A stretch of DNA of 64,000 nucleotides from assembly GCA_002989075.1 (NCBI GenBank), contig PSQN01000016.1, positions 3,364,336 to 3,428,335 of the forward strand, given 5' to 3'. The notes beneath the pieces were generated by a model that made no database searches, had not been told where the DNA came from, and worked only from the letters and a program-made list of their open reading frames with translations. Origin of the DNA: Arthonia radiata (Eukaryota; Ascomycota; Arthoniomycetes; Arthoniales; Arthoniaceae). Of this stretch, positions 1-9,086 are shown one piece after another. Position numbers and translations under genes: made by a program. The number at the start of each line of letters is the position of its first letter. The stretch's first letter is position 1.

Positions 1-442
1 TAGGAGACTTTAGTGAGGAGCTTGCGGAACTTTTGGCTCAACACACGTTTGAGAGGGGACTGAAAAAGCTGCTTGAAGATGCCCGCACTTCGTTGAGGTC
101 AGCCTTGACGTATGCGCAAAACTGGTGAGGATGCGCCAAGGCCGGCAAAGGAAAGGCGAGGCAACAACAACAGGAGGACGTCACGACACAAACCAAGACC
201 ACAACCAGTGGGCAGCTAAATAAACACGTTTGAAGGGCTCCCAAGAGGGCGCAAGCGTTGCCAGCACGGCGGAGCTTGATGGTGATGCGTAGGGGATGAG
301 GCTTTGCAATCAAACCTCGCTTCACTTATTCACCTATGCTCTCACATCTATCTATTCCTGTAGCTTGATTTGTCTTGTTCTTGTTCTTCTTCTCCTTTTG
401 TGTTTCCCTCTTCAACATCCATCTAACTCCGACAAGCTGCAC
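1..442. other. no gene seen; leader of first array gene
   Basis: No convincing coding region is visible. The last 90 bases are strongly pyrimidine-rich on the plus strand, as is common just upstream of fungal start codons, and an open frame runs through them into the first array gene. The hydrophobic translation of that stretch comes from CT-rich DNA and is probably untranslated leader. Confidence 0.5.
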
Positions 443-1009
443 ATGGCACAGTTTCCAGAGATGGATCCAATTCCACTGTCCACTGCAGACCAGCCGCCAA
501 CCGCTCGATGCGTTCAACCTCTATCCGATCAACCTCAATCTGATCAACCGTCAGAAGATCAACCTCGCTTTGTCCGACCTCAACTAGAGCCACCGGAAAG
601 CGACGCTGATACGTCAACGAAGCTTGCCCTCAAGGTCATCTTGATGATAGTGGACTATAACCTCGAAGAAAGTCTCATCACCACACGTGACAACACTGAT
701 AGCTACGATGCCAGCTACTATCTATCTGCACTCACTCTCGCCCATACCTGTCGTGCGCTCCGCACCCACGTAATCGAGAAGACTGGGGAATATCATCGCA
801 CTGCGGAGGAAAACTGGATTGCGGCCGACCTTCACAAGTTCAACTCGAGGTGCAAACACAAAACCAAGAAATTCATTGCCAAGTACCTGTCTCTTTGCGA
901 CGACTGTGCAGCAAGATTCTACGAATCAACAGCTTTAATGGCACTAGACCTGAAGCTGCAGGAGGTGCTCAGGATCTTGAATGGAGAGATGGGGATCCAC
1001 CAAGGATAG
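443..1009 (+). CDS. FBC1: F-box-like/Cys-signature family protein (diverged)
   Basis: First member of the tandem family, 188 aa. The helix after the F-box-like start is visible (KLALKVILMIVDYNL, residues 60-74) but the usual LPxLPxE lead-in is lost, so this is a diverged copy. The family helix SALTLA lies at 95-100 and the Cys signature C137-x14-C152-x2-C155 is intact, followed by a Leu-rich C-terminal helix. The N-terminus has SDQP/EDQP repeats. The start was set at the ATG at 443; an open frame reaches back to 296, but those codons lie in a CT-rich leader. The function is not known. An adaptor role is inferred only from the F-box resemblance of its better-preserved neighbours. Confidence 0.7.
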   Translation: MAQFPEMDPIPLSTADQPPTARCVQPLSDQPQSDQPSEDQPRFVRPQLEPPESDADTSTKLALKVILMIVDYNLEESLITTRDNTDSYDASYYLSALTLAHTCRALRTHVIEKTGEYHRTAEENWIAADLHKFNSRCKHKTKKFIAKYLSLCDDCAARFYESTALMALDLKLQEVLRILNGEMGIHQG

Positions 1010-1434
1010 TGGACGGCGGCAAAGGCTGAGCATAATGGCGGGCGGGGGCGTGATGAGAGGCCGTGTCAGAAAACACACTCTGACATGATACGACCACGAG
1101 ATAGAGACGCAGACCGAAGATGGAGAGAACCAATGCGTTTTGAATGAGTCACTGCTTCAAGCATTCCTCTACTGCCACCTGCTGTATCCCGATGGCGTTG
1201 AGTCTGCCCCTAGAACTCAAGTCGCACGACGTCTGATGAGCAGCCTATGGAGCTTACAGGCACGAAGTTGCATGGACGCGTGATGGTCTCATTGGAAGAC
1301 TATTTCACCAACAGAGGCTGCTCTTCTCACCGTGCAGCTATCCTTACAATGGCTTCTCAGAGCACACCTGCTCTTCTTGTTACTTGCTTCCCATACTACA
1401 TGAAACAACTTATTTACCTCACAATACCCAAGCC
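1010..1434. other. intergenic, nothing recognised
   Basis: Spacer between FBC1 and FBC2. Short open frames exist but none shows the family motifs or other recognisable sequence. Confidence 0.5.
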
Positions 1435-2259
1435 ATGGCGGACTCCGTGATGGATCTGAGTGCGCAAGTAGAAGGCAGAATGGCTACTGATCTACCACCG
1501 GTGGTTATGTATCCGGCGTCCGCCTCGTCTGGCCTCACCACTCTTCTGTCCTCTAGATCGGCAAGTCCAGCTTCACCTACTGTTGGTCGCGTGTCCTCGC
1601 CTGACACTGCCACGCCCTCATCGCCGGCTACTGATACGCCAGTCACACTACCCAATGCAACAGGCTCTTTGATGAGGGCCAGGTATACGAAGGTCGCAAG
1701 CTTTTCATGCTCCAAGCTCAAGAAGGCGTCTCGTCGCAACAGCCGCGAACTGCCTCCTAACCTCCTCTCTAAGATCGTCTCATACCGCCTTACTGACGAA
1801 TTTCTCGCCACGTTCGACTCCGATGACTTCTGCGACCCTACCTATCAAACTTCCCTTCTCGCTCTCGGCACTGCTTCGCCGGTCTTCATCTCTCTCGTCA
1901 TTCAGAAGCTACAAGAGCATCAGAAGATCGTTAGAAAGCGTCGGGATCAGGTCTACGAGGCGCGTAAGACTCAGAGTGAGACATGCCTGGAGCAAGACCT
2001 GTGGTCAAAGACGCCTTGCGATCAATGTAAGAGGGCCAAAGAAAACTACGACGTCGAGGAAGCGTTCAAAGCTAGCCTGCGGAAGGTCATGTTGAGGCTC
2101 AAGGACACTGAAGGTCGACAGAACAAGGAGCGGCGGGAGCAAAGGAATGAGGAGAAGGAGGCGAAGAAGGCAAAAAAGGCGAGAACGGGTAAGAAGGTCG
2201 AGAAGGGCGCGATCGTTAGTAAGTGTAGAAAGGGGATATGGATCTCGAACCTGGCGTAA
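1435..2259 (+). CDS. FBC2: F-box-like/Cys-signature family protein with Lys-rich tail
   Basis: Protein of 274 aa, one of the longest array members. A Ser/Pro/Thr-rich, probably disordered N-terminal 100 residues precedes the F-box-like segment LPPNLLSKIVSYRL (106-119). The middle helix (LLALGTASPVFISLV, 141-155) is followed by C184-x10-C195-x2-C198 and a final amphipathic helix. Unlike most neighbours it ends in a highly charged Lys/Glu/Arg tail (about 228-258) that could act as a nuclear localisation or nucleic-acid-binding segment; that role is inference. The start at 1435 is in strong context (GCCATGG); the upstream in-frame ATG at 1384 would add 17 leader-like residues. Confidence 0.75.
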   Translation: MADSVMDLSAQVEGRMATDLPPVVMYPASASSGLTTLLSSRSASPASPTVGRVSSPDTATPSSPATDTPVTLPNATGSLMRARYTKVASFSCSKLKKASRRNSRELPPNLLSKIVSYRLTDEFLATFDSDDFCDPTYQTSLLALGTASPVFISLVIQKLQEHQKIVRKRRDQVYEARKTQSETCLEQDLWSKTPCDQCKRAKENYDVEEAFKASLRKVMLRLKDTEGRQNKERREQRNEEKEAKKAKKARTGKKVEKGAIVSKCRKGIWISNLA

Positions 2260-2866
2260 GACTTGCGCGGCAACTCATTGACTCACCCCGAGAGCCTTGC
2301 CGACTCCGAGTAAAAGGTCCGAGCTCCATCACAGCTGATGAGCCAAGTGTGAGACCGACTGGGCGTCGCGAGGCTGAACATCGTACCGATCTCTATACGA
2401 AAGAGAGAACATGAGCGAGGCGCTTAGTAGACGAGAGAAGAATGCTGAAGCGTGGCAGTCACCCTTAACAATGTTGCTCCAAAATTTTCCCCGTCTCTGC
2501 CGTACTGACAGCCTCATACCGAAAAAAATTAGTATAGCGAAGGCCCCTAACTTCTCAACCCTTCTTAAACGTCTTCGTCTTTTCGCAGCACCTGCATACT
2601 TAAGAGTCAGTTTGAGAGTACGTAGAATACTCCTGCGCTTGCGATAGCCCCTAATACGTCACCGAGGCAGAAGGTGCAAAAGTCGCAGAAGGTGTGGCGC
2701 TGATCCCTATTACTTTCGGTCGTTAAGATTTGGCAGAATTTTCTTGGCGCCAAAATTAGTTAGCTTCCTCTTTCCTCTTCTATCGATATCAAACAAATCT
2801 ATAACTTTAAAACCCTATATCCAGCAGTCAGCAACGCCCTCTTCTGGAGACACAAGTCCGCCCACA
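2260..2866. other. intergenic, nothing recognised
   Basis: About 600 bases with short open frames only. The last 120 bases are pyrimidine/AT-rich leader of FBC3, through which its frame stays open without looking coding. Confidence 0.5.
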
Positions 2867-3304
2867 ATGACCAGAACAAATGCCAACCCTACACCGCCGC
2901 CCAAGCGATTGCCACAGCTACCCGTCGAAATGGTCCACCAAATCCTTGCTGAGCGTCTCACGGACGATCTCTTCGATCTTATCAACGCGGGAACGGACTA
3001 CTCCGAAGCGTACACCTCATGCGTCATCTCAACAATGGCAGTCTCAGCAAGCTTTTCCAGGCTGGCGTTCGCGGAGATCTCTCATCAAGTCGCGCTCCAG
3101 CAGCAGATCTCCGATGAGGCCCAAGAAGCTTGGAAAATCCACGCTGATTCCTGCAGGGAAGGCTACGGTCGGGGTCCGCGCAAATGCCTTACGTGTATTG
3201 ACTTCGCCACTTCGGCCAGACGCAGAAGAGTGGTTCTTGCGGCGCTGGAGTGCACGACTAGGGCCTTGGACTGGGGGAGGTTCTCAATAGGCAAGGGGGA
3301 ATGA
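2867..3304 (+). CDS. FBC3: compact F-box-like/Cys-signature protein
   Basis: At 145 aa this is close to the minimal form of the family. LPQLPVEMVHQILAERL (15-31) is a clean F-box-like start, followed by an Ala/Ser-rich helix (about 55-75) and C96-x10-C107-x2-C110 with a basic RRRR stretch and a short closing helix. It is intronless. The start at 2867 (CACAATGA) was chosen because the upstream open frame from 2744 lies in leader-type sequence and would place 41 low-complexity residues before the usual basic N-terminus. It lies about 300 bp upstream of FBC4 on the same strand. Confidence 0.75.
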   Translation: MTRTNANPTPPPKRLPQLPVEMVHQILAERLTDDLFDLINAGTDYSEAYTSCVISTMAVSASFSRLAFAEISHQVALQQQISDEAQEAWKIHADSCREGYGRGPRKCLTCIDFATSARRRRVVLAALECTTRALDWGRFSIGKGE

Positions 3305-3607
3305 GCTGAGGCTATCTGTCGGTGGTGATGCAGTGTGCATTCGCTGTGCAGCAGGTGGGTTGGATGACGCGTAATGCAAATGTACAGCGGCATCTACGCG
3401 AGCAGGGAAGAAGTTCACAGGATAGCCCTTCCGTTTCTGGCATCAGATTCGGCCGAGCTTGACACGCTTCATGCCCTAAATACTGGCACCGCTGTTACCA
3501 TCACGTAGATGCTCCTCTCCTTTTCATTCACCACTCTTCACAACTGTCATACTTGAACTCTGCTCGACTCTTGAGACACAAAGTCACTGGCTCAACCAGC
3601 TTCGGCA
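3305..3607. other. intergenic, nothing recognised
   Basis: Spacer of about 300 bases. The final 100 bases are CT-rich leader of the next gene. No coding or RNA feature is recognised. Confidence 0.5.
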
Positions 3608-4093
3608 ATGACCAATGAGAAGAAGCGCAATGCGAACAAACGTCACAAGAAGAAACGCTTACCACTCCCAGAGCTGCCAACCGAAATCGTTCTTGAGATC
3701 ATCACCCTTCGCCTCAATGCCGACTTGAACAAGATCTCTACAGGCGGCGAGAATTTTCAAAAGTCAGCGCTGGGGTTTATGACGCACTCTGCAGCTGCCC
3801 GTAAATGCGTCTTCAACATCACCAGGCAAGGGATCAAACTCGCGCAGCAGAAACAGCATGAGTTTGAGCATCACCAATCTATGTGGTGTGAGGAACCATG
3901 TGCGAAGTGGTTACTTCAGCTCAGCTGGGGGGAGGAACACACCCTCTGGAATCATTGCACCGCGTGCCGGAAGGGAGACACCGACGCTGAGATTCAGAAA
4001 CAGCGCAACATGGAAGTCAAGCTCAGAGCCACAATGTCCTTGATGCAGTGGAAAGCTGAGGAGAAGGGTCGCATGATGCACGGTACTTGGTGA
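3608..4093 (+). CDS. FBC4: F-box-like/Cys-signature protein
   Basis: 161 aa. A very basic N-terminus (residues 5-17, Lys/Arg/Asn) leads into LPLPELPTEIVLEIITLRL (18-36), one of the best F-box-like matches in the array. The family helix is KSALGFMTHSAAARKCVF. Two Cys (94, 98) and the pair C117-x2-C120 make a longer-spaced version of the signature, with an intervening His-rich stretch (HQSMWC, HTLWNHC) that could add metal ligands. The start at 3608 (GGCAATGA) is the only sensible ATG. It is intronless. Membership of the family is clear from sequence; biochemical function is unknown. Confidence 0.78.
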   Translation: MTNEKKRNANKRHKKKRLPLPELPTEIVLEIITLRLNADLNKISTGGENFQKSALGFMTHSAAARKCVFNITRQGIKLAQQKQHEFEHHQSMWCEEPCAKWLLQLSWGEEHTLWNHCTACRKGDTDAEIQKQRNMEVKLRATMSLMQWKAEEKGRMMHGTW

Positions 4094-4495
4094 GGCTGCA
4101 ACCGCAGAACGTAAAGGGGACTGTGATGTAGATAGATAAAGATGATGGAAATACTCTCGCTAGCGTCTGATGATCGAAATAGTTGGGATGAGGCGGAAAT
4201 GGCGAGATGAGCCCTGCATGCATGGCCAGGACAGAGTCACTCATGACCTGCAAACGATGGAGAAAGCAAGGAATAGCGGTACTCAGCGTAGGCAGACCCT
4301 GCTTATGCGAGGGAAGCCCCAAACATGTAGCAGTCAGGCTGACATTACCCTTTCGAGCATTAGCACGCGCCACTTAGTAAGCGCCTGTCCTTTACCTCTA
4401 AAACTTAAACGTCCCTCCACGCTGCCATCTATCATCTCTTCTTCCATCCTTCTTCATCCCCGCAGTAAAGCAAATCGATTCATACTGCCCCCACA
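4094..4495. other. intergenic, nothing recognised
   Basis: Spacer of 400 bases. The 3' third is CT-rich leader of FBC5. Short frames on both strands show no recognisable motif. Confidence 0.5.
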
Positions 4496-4969
4496 ATGAA
4501 GTCTTCATCCTCGTCCCCAAAGATCAAGCCACCGAATGACCGAAAGATACCTCAGCTGCCGACCGAAGTCATCCGTCACATCATCACACTTCGCCTGGCC
4601 GCTGACATGGCTGACTTCGAATTCGACTGCGAATGCGACCACATCCTCGACCGACCCGAGAACTACAACATGTCCGCTATAGCTTTAGCTAGGGCGTCCC
4701 CTCTACTCTCACACATCGTTTACGACATCGCGGTTCGCTATCTGGAGGCCGCGAAGAAACGTCACCAAGAAATTGCAATGCAGCTAAAAGAACATAAGCA
4801 AGCCTGCCCCCCGAAACGCGTTTCTGCCTTCCTGCCTGGTTGGAAACTCGAGTATCCTGACGAAAAGGCGGATGAGCTGGAAGAGTCGTTGCGATTGGCC
4901 GATTCGGTGAAGGCGGGGTTGAGTGTCGCGTTGCAACAATTGGAGAAGCATCGCGGGATCCTGACTTGA
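4496..4969 (+). CDS. FBC5: F-box-like protein lacking the Cys pair
   Basis: 157 aa. The N-terminal half is typical: basic/Ser-rich start, IPQLPTEVIRHIITLRL (18-34), an Asp/Glu/Cys insert (FEFDCECD), then SAIALARASPLLSHIVYDI (60-78) and the long amphipathic helix. The C-terminal half differs. Only the first Cys of the signature remains (C104) and the C-x2-C pair is absent, replaced by an acidic segment before the closing helix. This is a loss of the presumed metal-binding module in an otherwise open reading frame, so the gene may have changed function or be an early decaying copy. Confidence 0.72.
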   Translation: MKSSSSSPKIKPPNDRKIPQLPTEVIRHIITLRLAADMADFEFDCECDHILDRPENYNMSAIALARASPLLSHIVYDIAVRYLEAAKKRHQEIAMQLKEHKQACPPKRVSAFLPGWKLEYPDEKADELEESLRLADSVKAGLSVALQQLEKHRGILT

Positions 4970-5574
4970 GGCGTTTTGAGTCCAAATTCGCCAACGGAGT
5001 GAGCTTCCCAGAGTCGGAGCTCCACTTGAGTGCACTAGAGATGCGGCAAAGGTTGATAGACCTGTCTGTTCTGGTCCCTGGAAAGGTTCCATTTCAGAGA
5101 TCATGATATGCCGCTTTGAATCCAGTCTGTCTGCTGCAGGCGCGATGTTGGAAGAGTAGCGGTGAATCACTCGACGCAGCGGGACCGCCTACAGTATTCA
5201 CACACCATATATTCGAACGCGTCATAGAACGTAAGTCAAGTTTAATATCTGGCTGATGGGTTTCTCTTCCTCTGAGAGATGTCTTCTTCAACACAAACAG
5301 TATAGTACGAATCCTCGCTGCACAATCGAGAGCCATCTTGCTCTCATTAAGCTTTCTGCGCTGCTGTCCGTCCGCTACACTCCTGTTACGGCGCTTGCGG
5401 GCCCGTCTACATTCTTTCTCGAACGTCACGGCGTCTACGGACCCGTCGACACCCCTCCTCTCTCACCTTGGAACGGCGTCTACGGACCCGTCAGCTCTAC
5501 CAAACCGTTTATACAGCGCCTACGGGCCTGTCATCATCACACATACAGCGTCTACGGACCTGTCATCACGAAAA
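4970..5574. other. intergenic with 17-bp repeat cluster
   Basis: About 600 bases before the unrelated gene at 5575. The 3' half holds five imperfect copies of a 17-bp motif, listed separately. Open frames crossing it are judged non-coding because copy spacing (40, 45, 40, 32) is not a multiple of three. Confidence 0.5.
5391..5564 (+). repeat. five imperfect copies of a 17-bp motif
   Basis: Copies resembling GCGTCTACGGACCCGTC start at 5391, 5431, 5476, 5516 and 5548. The middle ones match best and the outer ones carry 1-4 changes. The last copy ends 10 bases before the ATG at 5575, so the cluster occupies the promoter/5' UTR of that gene. Spacing of about 40 bp with unrelated spacer suggests either repeated regulator binding sites or remnants of a decayed minisatellite. 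Confidence 0.7.
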
Positions 5575-6465
5575 ATGGCGCCAAAAGCTCAAGCGTCAAA
5601 GAATGTGCCACAAAGCTCCGGGAGCGTATCTCCACAAGACAACCCAGACGCAGAGATTGTTGTTTGCCCCTGCGACTATGGTCCGACTGGCGACGCCAGA
5701 GATGATCTCGCGCGAGCACAGAAAGTCAACCAATTTCTGTCTGAGCAGTTCAAGTTTCCCGCATGGACTCGACTGCCGAGCGGTCGCCATCTAAAAAGGA
5801 AAGATTACATGATAGTGTGGCACACACTTCCTTTGCAGGCCAAGCGGCAAGTTCCTCTATTTCAATGGCTGCTCAACAAAGGTATGAGCTTTCGAGAGAT
5901 GCAAGACTTCACAGTCAGCATTGCGCCAGAGCTTGGTTTGAAGGGTTTCCCCAATCAGCGGTGGATCAAACTGCTGATCCGCATGGAGAACGGCGAAGAC
6001 CTGAGACAAGACATCCCGAACGTCAGAGTTCCTAAAAATACTCCGCCGGCTCCAAACTTCTTGATCAGCGCTGCGGATGTGGCTAAGGCTTCCCAACCGG
6101 GGTCTGCGCCGTGGGAACCAGACACGAGTCGCTCAGTGACTGCTGTGAGTTGGTCGGACTCGAACCATGAAGAGCTTGTGGATGCCTTCGAGGAGGCTGC
6201 TCTGCAAAATGCTGGATCTGCACCACCAGAGCGAGATACGAGTCAACCTGAAACTGCTGTGAGTTGGTCGGACTCGAATTATGAAGAATATGTGGATGCC
6301 GTCGATCAGGGTGCTTTGCAAGATGCGCTCGATGAAGACGAAGCCGATGACGATGTTGGTTTCCGTGAGGGTGTCGATGTTGATATGCAAAAGGGTTCCA
6401 TTCCAGACGCCAGCATGCAAGAAGCTCCCGACAGCTCTTGTGCTTTTTACCATGATATTGGGTGA
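5575..6465 (+). CDS. hypothetical protein with internal duplication, not an FBC member
   Basis: 296 aa, family not recognised. A Cys-Pro-Cys motif near residue 31 precedes a compact central region (about 45-145) with FLSEQFKFPAW and SFREMQDFTVSIAPEL, which looks globular. It is followed by an almost exact tandem duplication of a 38-residue unit (176-213 and 214-251), each containing TAVSWSDSN or an equivalent and an acidic helix. The tail is strongly acidic. There is no F-box-like start and no C-x2-C signature, so it interrupts the array. The start at 5575 is chosen because the upstream open frame passes through non-coding 17-bp repeats. Function unknown. Confidence 0.65.
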   Translation: MAPKAQASKNVPQSSGSVSPQDNPDAEIVVCPCDYGPTGDARDDLARAQKVNQFLSEQFKFPAWTRLPSGRHLKRKDYMIVWHTLPLQAKRQVPLFQWLLNKGMSFREMQDFTVSIAPELGLKGFPNQRWIKLLIRMENGEDLRQDIPNVRVPKNTPPAPNFLISAADVAKASQPGSAPWEPDTSRSVTAVSWSDSNHEELVDAFEEAALQNAGSAPPERDTSQPETAVSWSDSNYEEYVDAVDQGALQDALDEDEADDDVGFREGVDVDMQKGSIPDASMQEAPDSSCAFYHDIG

Positions 6466-6782
6466 TAGTCTGGCAATATATGACATAGTTGCTATGTTAG
6501 ATGAGCGGGACCGCAAGCCCCGCGTATCCAGTATTTTTCAGTCTCTTCGCATCCTGCTTTCTCGTGGCCTATTATGGCTTCGCGTCACCTTGGAGTATTA
6601 CAGGCGAACAGGGCTTGTGTAAACACGTGATGAATCGCCTAAAAGAAGATGGCTGAACACCGTCAATAGGAGGCTGGACATCAGCAAACGCCAAGTCTCC
6701 CAGCCATTCGAATTATCAGGATATCTTCGGCACTCCCGACAGCTTGTCTAGTCATGCACTCATTCGACTACCATATACCACA
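6466..6782. other. intergenic, nothing recognised
   Basis: Spacer of about 317 bases. The end is leader of FBC6. No RNA or coding feature is recognised. Confidence 0.5.
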
Positions 6783-7439
6783 ATGGCGCACTCACCGTCC
6801 ACTCCGAGTGAGGCCTCATGCCAAGTCGAACCCTCAGTACCATCACCAGTCACCGCAGCACACTCACCGTTAGTTTCGAGCGAAATCGGCCCACAAAATA
6901 AGCCCTCCGCACCACCAACACTCCCCAACGAGATCATCTCCCACATCGTCAGCCTACGCCTCCAAGACGACCTCTTGGACCTCCAATTAGCCAAGTTTGG
7001 CATCCCCCTTGATAATAGCTACCTCACTTCCGCCATCGCACTCCGTGCTACGTCCCCTGCCTTCGGCGAAGATGCGGCCCGTACCACCAAAGGGCACATC
7101 AAAGACATGCGCGACTGTCGAGATGACTTGGCCGCGGAGCGTGAATCACACGTACAGCGTGAACCCCACCAAAAGCCTGAGGAGAAAAGGAGCCGCCGCA
7201 GGGCAGGGAGCCGGCGTATGCATGACACTCCTGAAGTAGTTTGCGAAACGTGTGAGGATTACCAGCGCCGACTCAGGGAGCTTCGCAACGTTGAGATGGA
7301 AGTGAAGAAGGTGTGGCTGATGCTCGATCCGAACGGTGAGAAACGGGAGAGAGCGAAACGGTTCTTGCCCGCGCTGGATGTCAAGTTGGAAGGCGAGTAT
7401 CTGCGACAGAATGGGTGGGGCGTGAAGGTGCTTGGTTGA
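6783..7439 (+). CDS. FBC6: F-box-like/Cys-signature protein
   Basis: 218 aa. The N-terminal 45 residues hold two related AHSP...SSE-type segments and are Pro/Ser-rich. PTLPNEIISHIVSLRL (45-60) is the F-box-like start; SAIALRATSPAFGEDA (83-98) is the family helix. A basic, Arg-rich linker (135-146) leads to C154-x2-C157, with C112 as the likely first Cys, giving unusually wide spacing. The C-terminus extends about 40 residues beyond the usual closing helix. Start at 6783 in ACAATGG context. Only 137 bases separate its stop from the FBC7 start. Confidence 0.77.
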   Translation: MAHSPSTPSEASCQVEPSVPSPVTAAHSPLVSSEIGPQNKPSAPPTLPNEIISHIVSLRLQDDLLDLQLAKFGIPLDNSYLTSAIALRATSPAFGEDAARTTKGHIKDMRDCRDDLAAERESHVQREPHQKPEEKRSRRRAGSRRMHDTPEVVCETCEDYQRRLRELRNVEMEVKKVWLMLDPNGEKRERAKRFLPALDVKLEGEYLRQNGWGVKVLG

Positions 7440-7576
7440 GCGGTGGGGCAAGTCTCGAAGTACTTTGTAGCACAGGGATGCCAAGACTTGAGCTATGAAC
7501 TGCATCACTGATGCCTCTTTCTTTCTTCCTGCCTCAGTGCAGGCAGAATTGTACCACAGCTAGATATAACGATGCA

Positions 7577-8167
7577 ATGACACCAGCTCTTGTGTCAGCG
7601 CCGGTGTCTGGTGTCGGAAGCAAAAAGCACAAACGCCCTCCACCGCAGCTGCCTACTGAGACCATCTTCCACATCATTGATTACCGCTTAGAGGAGGAAA
7701 TCTCTGCCCACAGGTTCACCGACGGAATAGAAGAAAAGGTATACGCCAAATCAGCACTTGCGCTTAGTGCGATATCTATTGCTACGCACGAGTACGTTAG
7801 ACAGGCTACCAAGCGCTATTTAGCATGTGCAAAGACACACGAGCAAGATATCAAAGCTGAAGAGCATTGCTTGGGTGTGTCTAACCCCGCAGATGACTCT
7901 TTTCGAACACAATGCGATGGCTGCGAGGTACGGTGGCAAAGGCTGTGTTTGGCGGTAAGGGGACGTTCGACGCTGGAGGTGACGTTGCAATGGCTAATGC
8001 GGGAGCGCGGCTCGGATATCCGAGCGTGGTGTCGGTGGGCAAGATGGGTCGCCGCTAATACGCCTGGCTTTGTGCCAAAGGGACTGCAGTCGACGCCAGT
8101 TGAAGACCGAGGCGATCAGGAGGACAAGCAACACAGCCAGTGGAAGGTTGCGATCCTGAGGATTTGA
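7577..8167 (+). CDS. FBC7: F-box-like/Cys-signature protein
   Basis: 196 aa. A basic, Pro-rich N-terminus (KKHKRPPP) runs into QLPTETIFHIIDYRL (24-38). The segment KSALALSAISIATHEYV (58-74) is followed by a long helix, then C98-x14-C113-x2-C116. The C-terminus is longer than average, with a Trp/Arg-rich run and an acidic-polar end. It is closely related to the broken FBC8 downstream: both share SAL-L-AIS, EYV and an E-V-T-L-Q helix after the Cys pair, so the two are probably a recent duplicate pair. Start at 7577 (GCAATGA). Confidence 0.77.
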   Translation: MTPALVSAPVSGVGSKKHKRPPPQLPTETIFHIIDYRLEEEISAHRFTDGIEEKVYAKSALALSAISIATHEYVRQATKRYLACAKTHEQDIKAEEHCLGVSNPADDSFRTQCDGCEVRWQRLCLAVRGRSTLEVTLQWLMRERGSDIRAWCRWARWVAANTPGFVPKGLQSTPVEDRGDQEDKQHSQWKVAILRI

Positions 8168-8270
8168 TACGGCGAGAGGCGAGTTTGTGCTGGTCGTGGC
8201 TGTCATCGAATGCACAAGTCAAAAGTATTCTTGGTGGGAAGGTGACGCTTCTGTTTGACCTGACACTGTT

Positions 8271-8298
8271 CAGGTGACAGGTGACAGGTGACAGGTGG
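8271..8298 (+). repeat. 7-bp tandem repeat (CAGGTGA), four copies
   Basis: Four head-to-tail copies of a 7-base unit, the last with one change, lie in the short spacer between FBC7 and FBC8 about 75 bases before the FBC8 start. It is a simple microsatellite-like repeat. Confidence 0.8.
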
Positions 8299-8371
8299 GA
8301 AGTGGCGTCTGTCATCTCAAAACTAGCCCAGTTACTGCTTTGTTGCTCTGTTCGTCACAATCATAACCACA

Positions 8372-8825
8372 ATGGCGCAAGAAAATACATCAGATGCCGG
8401 GGAAGCCACTAAGCCATCAAAGTTGTCAAAGCCGCCTCCCACTCTCCCTAAGGAGCTCGTGTTTGACATCATCGATCTCAGACTGATGGACGACACCAAA
8501 GCTACGCTCGCCGTGTTACCGGGTACTGACCACACTTATCACTGGTCGGCACTGGGGCTCGCAGCTATCTCACCTGCCGCCTGCGAGTACGTCATCAAGA
8601 AAGTGAAGGCTGATATTGAGTCTCTTATTGATCCCCGGAAGAGAGGCCAACGGTTGGGCTCGGCATCGGAGCTCCTCATGCAAGCACATGTGTAGTATCT
8701 GCCTGAAATCGATCAATGCAATGAGGGACTATGATACGCTGAAGCGGTTGTGGGAGGTAACTCTGCAAGATCTGGAGGTCGTTGGCCGTCGACGGTTCGT
8801 GTCGGGTGGCGGGGTATATCATTAG
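8372..8825 (+). pseudogene. FBC8: frame-broken F-box-like family gene
   Basis: The first frame gives 107 aa with PTLPKELVFDIIDLRL (23-38) and SALGLAAISPAACEYVI, then ends at 8695 just where the Cys signature should follow. The missing part is present in another frame overlapping from about 8616: CSICLKS and a WEVTLQDLEVV helix matching FBC7. A one-base shift somewhere in about 8616-8693 therefore separates the two halves. No intron with credible splice sites fits so short an overlap. It is either a recently inactivated copy of FBC7 or an assembly error. The start at 8372 is in ACAATGG context. Confidence 0.7.
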
Positions 8826-9086
8826 GACGCGAAAAGCCGCGTGCAGAAGGAGTGAGGAGGCATGATAGCTGACTGCGAGGATATTGCCGCTATGGACGCG
8901 TCGAGGTCCATAAGTGAGGTCTAGGGTCCGTTGCATTCGTGGAGGACGTAAGTAGCCTTCAAAGGCCGAGCGTGGCTCTCAAGAGCTGCGTATAAAGCCA
9001 AAGAGAGTTTCTTGATGATGACTTTCGTAATAAAAATCCTCATCAGCAGTGTTTGGAAGCTGCTTGTGATTACACACACCGGCACT

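Noticed and set aside
296-442. N-terminal hydrophobic extension of FBC1 as a signal peptide or membrane anchor
   Set aside because: The Leu/Val/Phe run comes from CT-rich leader DNA of the kind found before other array starts, and the ATG at 443 begins a normal N-terminus.
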